DNA of 64,000 nt, taken from the NCBI GenBank assembly GCA_026413225.1, contig CM048591.1:38409803-38473802 (forward strand). Reading direction: 5' to 3'. Shown one piece after another: positions 60,515 through 64,000 of this stretch; within the stretch, counting starts at the first letter, position 1; every line of letters starts with the position of its first letter. This DNA comes from Otis tarda (Eukaryota; Chordata; Aves; Otidiformes; Otididae). The notes under the pieces are model-generated. The model did not search any database. It saw only the letters and a program-made list of their open reading frames with translations, and was not told the DNA's origin. The position numbers were made by a program, and so were the translations under genes.

Positions 60515-63500
60515 CTTTGATAAAATGTTACAGTAAAGAATAAGAGTATGTCTAGACATTTGTTTCTTTGTCCTGTGTTATAAACAGCAATGTGTATTAA
60601 ACAAGGCACTTTTAATCTCACAAGTTAAAGATGAGTCTTCATCCATGAAAACAGCTCAGCAACTGAAACAGTATTTGATTGTTCCTCATACACTACCCTG
60701 AAGCACAGCCATCTCTTATTAATATTACTCTTCATTTGTTCAAGTCTGTACTTAAGTACTGCCTGATTATTATTTTAATGATTCCTGAAAAGACCCTAGA
60801 AATTATACTTTTATATCCATTCTCAACAACAAAAAAATTGTTGTAAGGAATTTGAAAATATTCCATACAAACTGATCCTAAGAAAAAGAAAACAAAACAG
60901 AACCCAAGGAGTTATTTCAGCCTAAACCGTAGGGACACAGTGCTACAACATGGCATAATTTGGGTGAGTCAGGCATGGTTAAGTGACAGTTTGTAAAAAA
61001 TCTGGAATCATAGAATAACTTAGGTTCAGAGGGTCTCTCATCTGGTCCAATCCTTTGCTAAGAGCAGGAGCAACTTATATCAGGCTGCTCAGGGCCTTGC
61101 TCTGTTGCCTTTTGAAAATTTGCAAGGATGGAGACCTGTTTATTTGATTTTACAAGGATGGAAATACATTTCCTTTTATTTAAGTAGGACGGTTTGTGCG
61201 TACGCCTTCATCATCCAGCAATTTGCATTTATGAAATGTCCAAATAATACTTTTCTGTGAGTTGCGTGACATTTAAAAGCAACCAGTAGGGTTTACATTG
61301 TTTTTCACTTTTTTTTTTAAATTTACAGCAAGTACATCAGATTTTTGGTCTCAAATTAAATGCTGATGTCAAATGAGCATTAAATTATTTTACTATGATG
61401 TCATTAAAAATAAAAACAACAGCTGAGGTAGTGAACATGACTGTTTGTACAGGTACTTTATAAATTTTTTTTTCTTTACAAAGTTTGTAAAGGGGTTTTC
61501 CAAGATAATTACATATTTTAGTGAGATTAATGAAGCATTTACACATAATTAACTGTACATAATATTTGACTACAAATTTGATTACGTTGAAAAAACCTGG
61601 AGGAAGTCATAATAAAAATGTCATGAGAACGGTAATAAGGTTGAAAGCAGACTTATAACTGATGAGAATTCAGAAGGATAACCTTCCTTCCTCACCTTGC
61701 CTCCACAGAGTGAGGCTCTTGCAGACTGTACACAAGGTGCCTTATTTTATCCTGATGTCTTTTGAACCACCTTTTGCAAAGTTCTCACTATGATTGGCTT
61801 GGCTCTGATGTTTTCAACGTTGATACAGCATTGGTTTTGTGGATTACACAACCAAAGCTTCTCAACCACCAGTGCAGCATTGTTAATTTCTTATTCAACT
61901 ACAGTATACTACCAGTATCATTGATAAAATTATCTCTGTTTTTCAGAAGTTCTTAAAGAATGCAAATATATGAAGAGATTTTAAGTAAATGGTGTTGTTG
62001 AAAGGGTACAAACAGTAACGAGGGAATGCTGCCTTTCCACATACAGCCTTGCTTGGCAGCAGCTTTCACAGTAAGTCCATCCATGCTAGCCCCAAACCAT
62101 ATGCTGAACTTGAAAAGATTATTCTTTTGCAGGGGATGTACTGGATCACTGTCCCTGGCTGGCTGAACTTTTGCTTAGGAGTTATAAAACCAGAGGAAAT
62201 ATCATGCTGGGAGAGAGCAGTGGGCTATTTCACGTTCAGAATGCTCTTTCCAACAATAAGTGCAAAAATCCTGGAAGATATAGTCAGCAACTGGTCCATA
62301 AGGGAAACTTCATCTTAAACTGACAAAAGTAGTGCTTTTTATCACTTCTGCATGTTTTAACTGTGCTAATGTTCTAATTGTGCTATGAAAACTCTTATTC
62401 TTCATTGTTATCCCCAACCATTTTTTATTTATCCATCAGAACAGTTCTCCTCACTGAAGCCTTTTAGCTATGAATTACAGTTTAATAAAACATTAATTAA
62501 AGCATAGTTATTTTTTCACTCGTTTCTTTCAAAGTAACATAAACACCTATGTTTATTTATCTGTGGAAGCTTCTTTGTTTTTTTTTATATTTTTGTGCTC
62601 CTTTCTATTTCTATCTTTTTCAATATACTTTAGATGTTCAGAAAGGTAACACATCAACACCTCTGCTAGTTTCAGTGATAATTTTTATACTGTACACTAT
62701 AAAATGGAATTTTACCTAACACATCTACTTTGACAAAAAAAAGAATAAACTTACCGAGAAGTTTATGTTTACCTAAACCATTTATAGTTTTTAACACATA
62801 TGATATGAAGTAAGTCTTAATAATTTTGGTAGAATTCAGCCATGATAATTTTTATATAAGCACTTCGATTATTTCACTCAGATAACTGAGTAGTTAATTA
62901 TGAAACAGTTTGAATCTGATAGTCTTTCTTGTAGATTATTTATTTTAATAAAACATTTTTTTTTTTGTGAAATGACAGTTTAATACTTAATTTTAAATCA
63001 AAGAATAATATATGAACTTTTGTTACTCTTTTACTTCAATCTGTGGAGGCAGGATTCAAAACTGATTTATACCTGAATATATGTGTTAAAAATAGCCGCA
63101 CCAGGCTATCTTTTAATCAGTATGCTTTAAAATCACTTTCTTATTAGTTTATCTGGCATTGAAATAGAAGCTGGTAATCAAAATGTTAATCTGCACTTTC
63201 TTTTCATAATTTATTTGTGTTTAAAATGACAAAGAGTTATTTGTGAGCCCGATTTTTTAATATTCCTTCCATTTTTGCTATTAGTAAGAAATAAGTAAGA
63301 CTTTTGAATGTCTGTTGTAAAATAAACTCCTTATTTGTATTCTTTTCTCATAAATCCTACCAAACAGATGTATATGCTCGTTGTCAGCTGTATTTGTCAC
63401 TGTACAAGCTGTCTCTTGCCAGTATTTCAGCATGTTGTTAGACATAATTTATTGTGTGCTGTCAGTCCTGTAGTTTCTTTTCAAAGAAGCAAATCCGACT

Positions 63501-64000
63501 ACCATTCCTGAATGAAGAAGTCATCGAAATAGTAGTCAGACGAGTATAGAACTCATCTGATCATCTGTAACTTGATGTTTACACAGTGTCTCAGTTTTCC
63601 ATTGTTGGACATTTGGATGGGAAAAAACCCAAACATATTACTATACTCCATTCTCATGGGAAAAATAATCACATATTTATACAAATACTCCCATATTCCA
63701 CTGACTTTTAAGTAAAAGACTGCATTTTTTTCCTGTGGTTTTTAATGTCCTTTATTACACTGAAAGTTAATCTCCTTGGGCTATCAGAGTGCTGAGTTAT
63801 TGGCTAATTATCTCATTGTAAAACTGTTCACAAGAGATAATACATGGACAGTACGTAAATCTTAGGATCATATTCACTGTCACTTCATAAATCCAGATCA
63901 GGCAGAATTAATCATCATAATCTAGTTGCCCATTAACACATCTACAGTGGAAAACTGTGTTCCTTTCACACGTGCACGTTAGCACGTCTCCGACAAACTG
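60515..64000. other. Unique non-coding sequence
   Basis: Very AT-rich, with no gene recognised; frames are at most 89 codons. One degraded CR1 lies near 61003. T runs occur near 61311-61319 and 62956-62966. The stretch 63230-63900 is unique sequence with no simple repeats of note; nothing further can be said. Confidence 0.55.
61003..61190 (-). mobile_element. Degraded CR1 3' fragment
   Basis: On the plus strand GGAATCATAGAATAACTTAG, then GGGTCTCTCATCTGGTCCAA, TAAGAGCAGGAGCAAC, CAGGCTGCTCAGGGCC and AAGGATGGAGACC follow the complement of an older CR1 3' UTR with many substitutions. The left edge is clear; the right edge fades near 61150-61190. Confidence 0.85.

Noticed and set aside
1-64000. 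Bacterial or phage systems, CRISPR arrays, tRNA or rRNA genes
   Set aside because: No coding density, no regular direct-repeat/spacer pattern and no recognisable cloverleaf or rRNA text; CR1s and ERV LTRs show vertebrate nuclear DNA.

Overview
The window reads as vertebrate nuclear DNA from a bird. It holds many CR1 (chicken repeat 1) non-LTR retrotransposon fragments, recognisable by their 3' tails (ATTCTATGATTCTATGA type), and five solo LTRs ending TG...CA with 5-bp target-site duplications, as expected for avian ERVL-like (class III) endogenous retroviruses. LTR-E is of the type I know as very common in Neoaves. That memory-based match suggests a neoavian bird, but I cannot name the species.

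I found no host protein-coding gene, no convincing exon series, no tRNA or rRNA gene, and no CRISPR or bacterial feature. The background is AT-rich, and its open frames are short and mutually overlapping. The longest frames lie inside GC-rich LTRs, on the antisense strand. The window is best read as intergenic or deep intronic sequence.

Layout: 1-9921 is unique sequence with a hairpin (5086-5172) and a 43-bp duplication (9525-9610). A minus-strand CR1 lies at 9922-10300. Unique sequence to 19819 includes a candidate conserved element near 10600-10960. Solo LTR-D is at 19820-20862 with the exact duplication ATATC. Two plus-strand CR1s with decayed ORF2 follow (22052-23181 and 23700-24758), the second interrupted by an inverted CR1 tail. 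Solo LTR-E is at 27954-28495. Solo LTR-A is at 32351-33485 (minus strand, exact duplication CAAAG). Unique sequence to 48918 contains an interferon-response-like motif (33968-33986), an old CR1 (39697-39878), a better preserved CR1 ending in poly(A) (41488-42127), a small CR1 scrap (45080-45153) and a 30-position near-perfect hairpin (47173-47260). Solo LTR-B is at 48919-50051 (minus strand). Two CR1 scraps lie near 54.2 and 55.4 kb. Solo LTR-C is at 59365-60514 (plus strand), and a last degraded CR1 is near 61.0 kb.

LTR-A, -B and -C belong to one young family and LTR-D is an older relative. All have lost their interiors, so the window records repeated insertion followed by LTR-LTR recombination. 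The best leads for something undescribed are the two microRNA-precursor-like hairpins, the abrupt divergence at the 3' tip of the LTR family, the poly(A)-tailed CR1, the interferon-response-like motif, and a homeodomain-motif-rich stretch that may be a conserved non-coding element. None can be confirmed from sequence alone.
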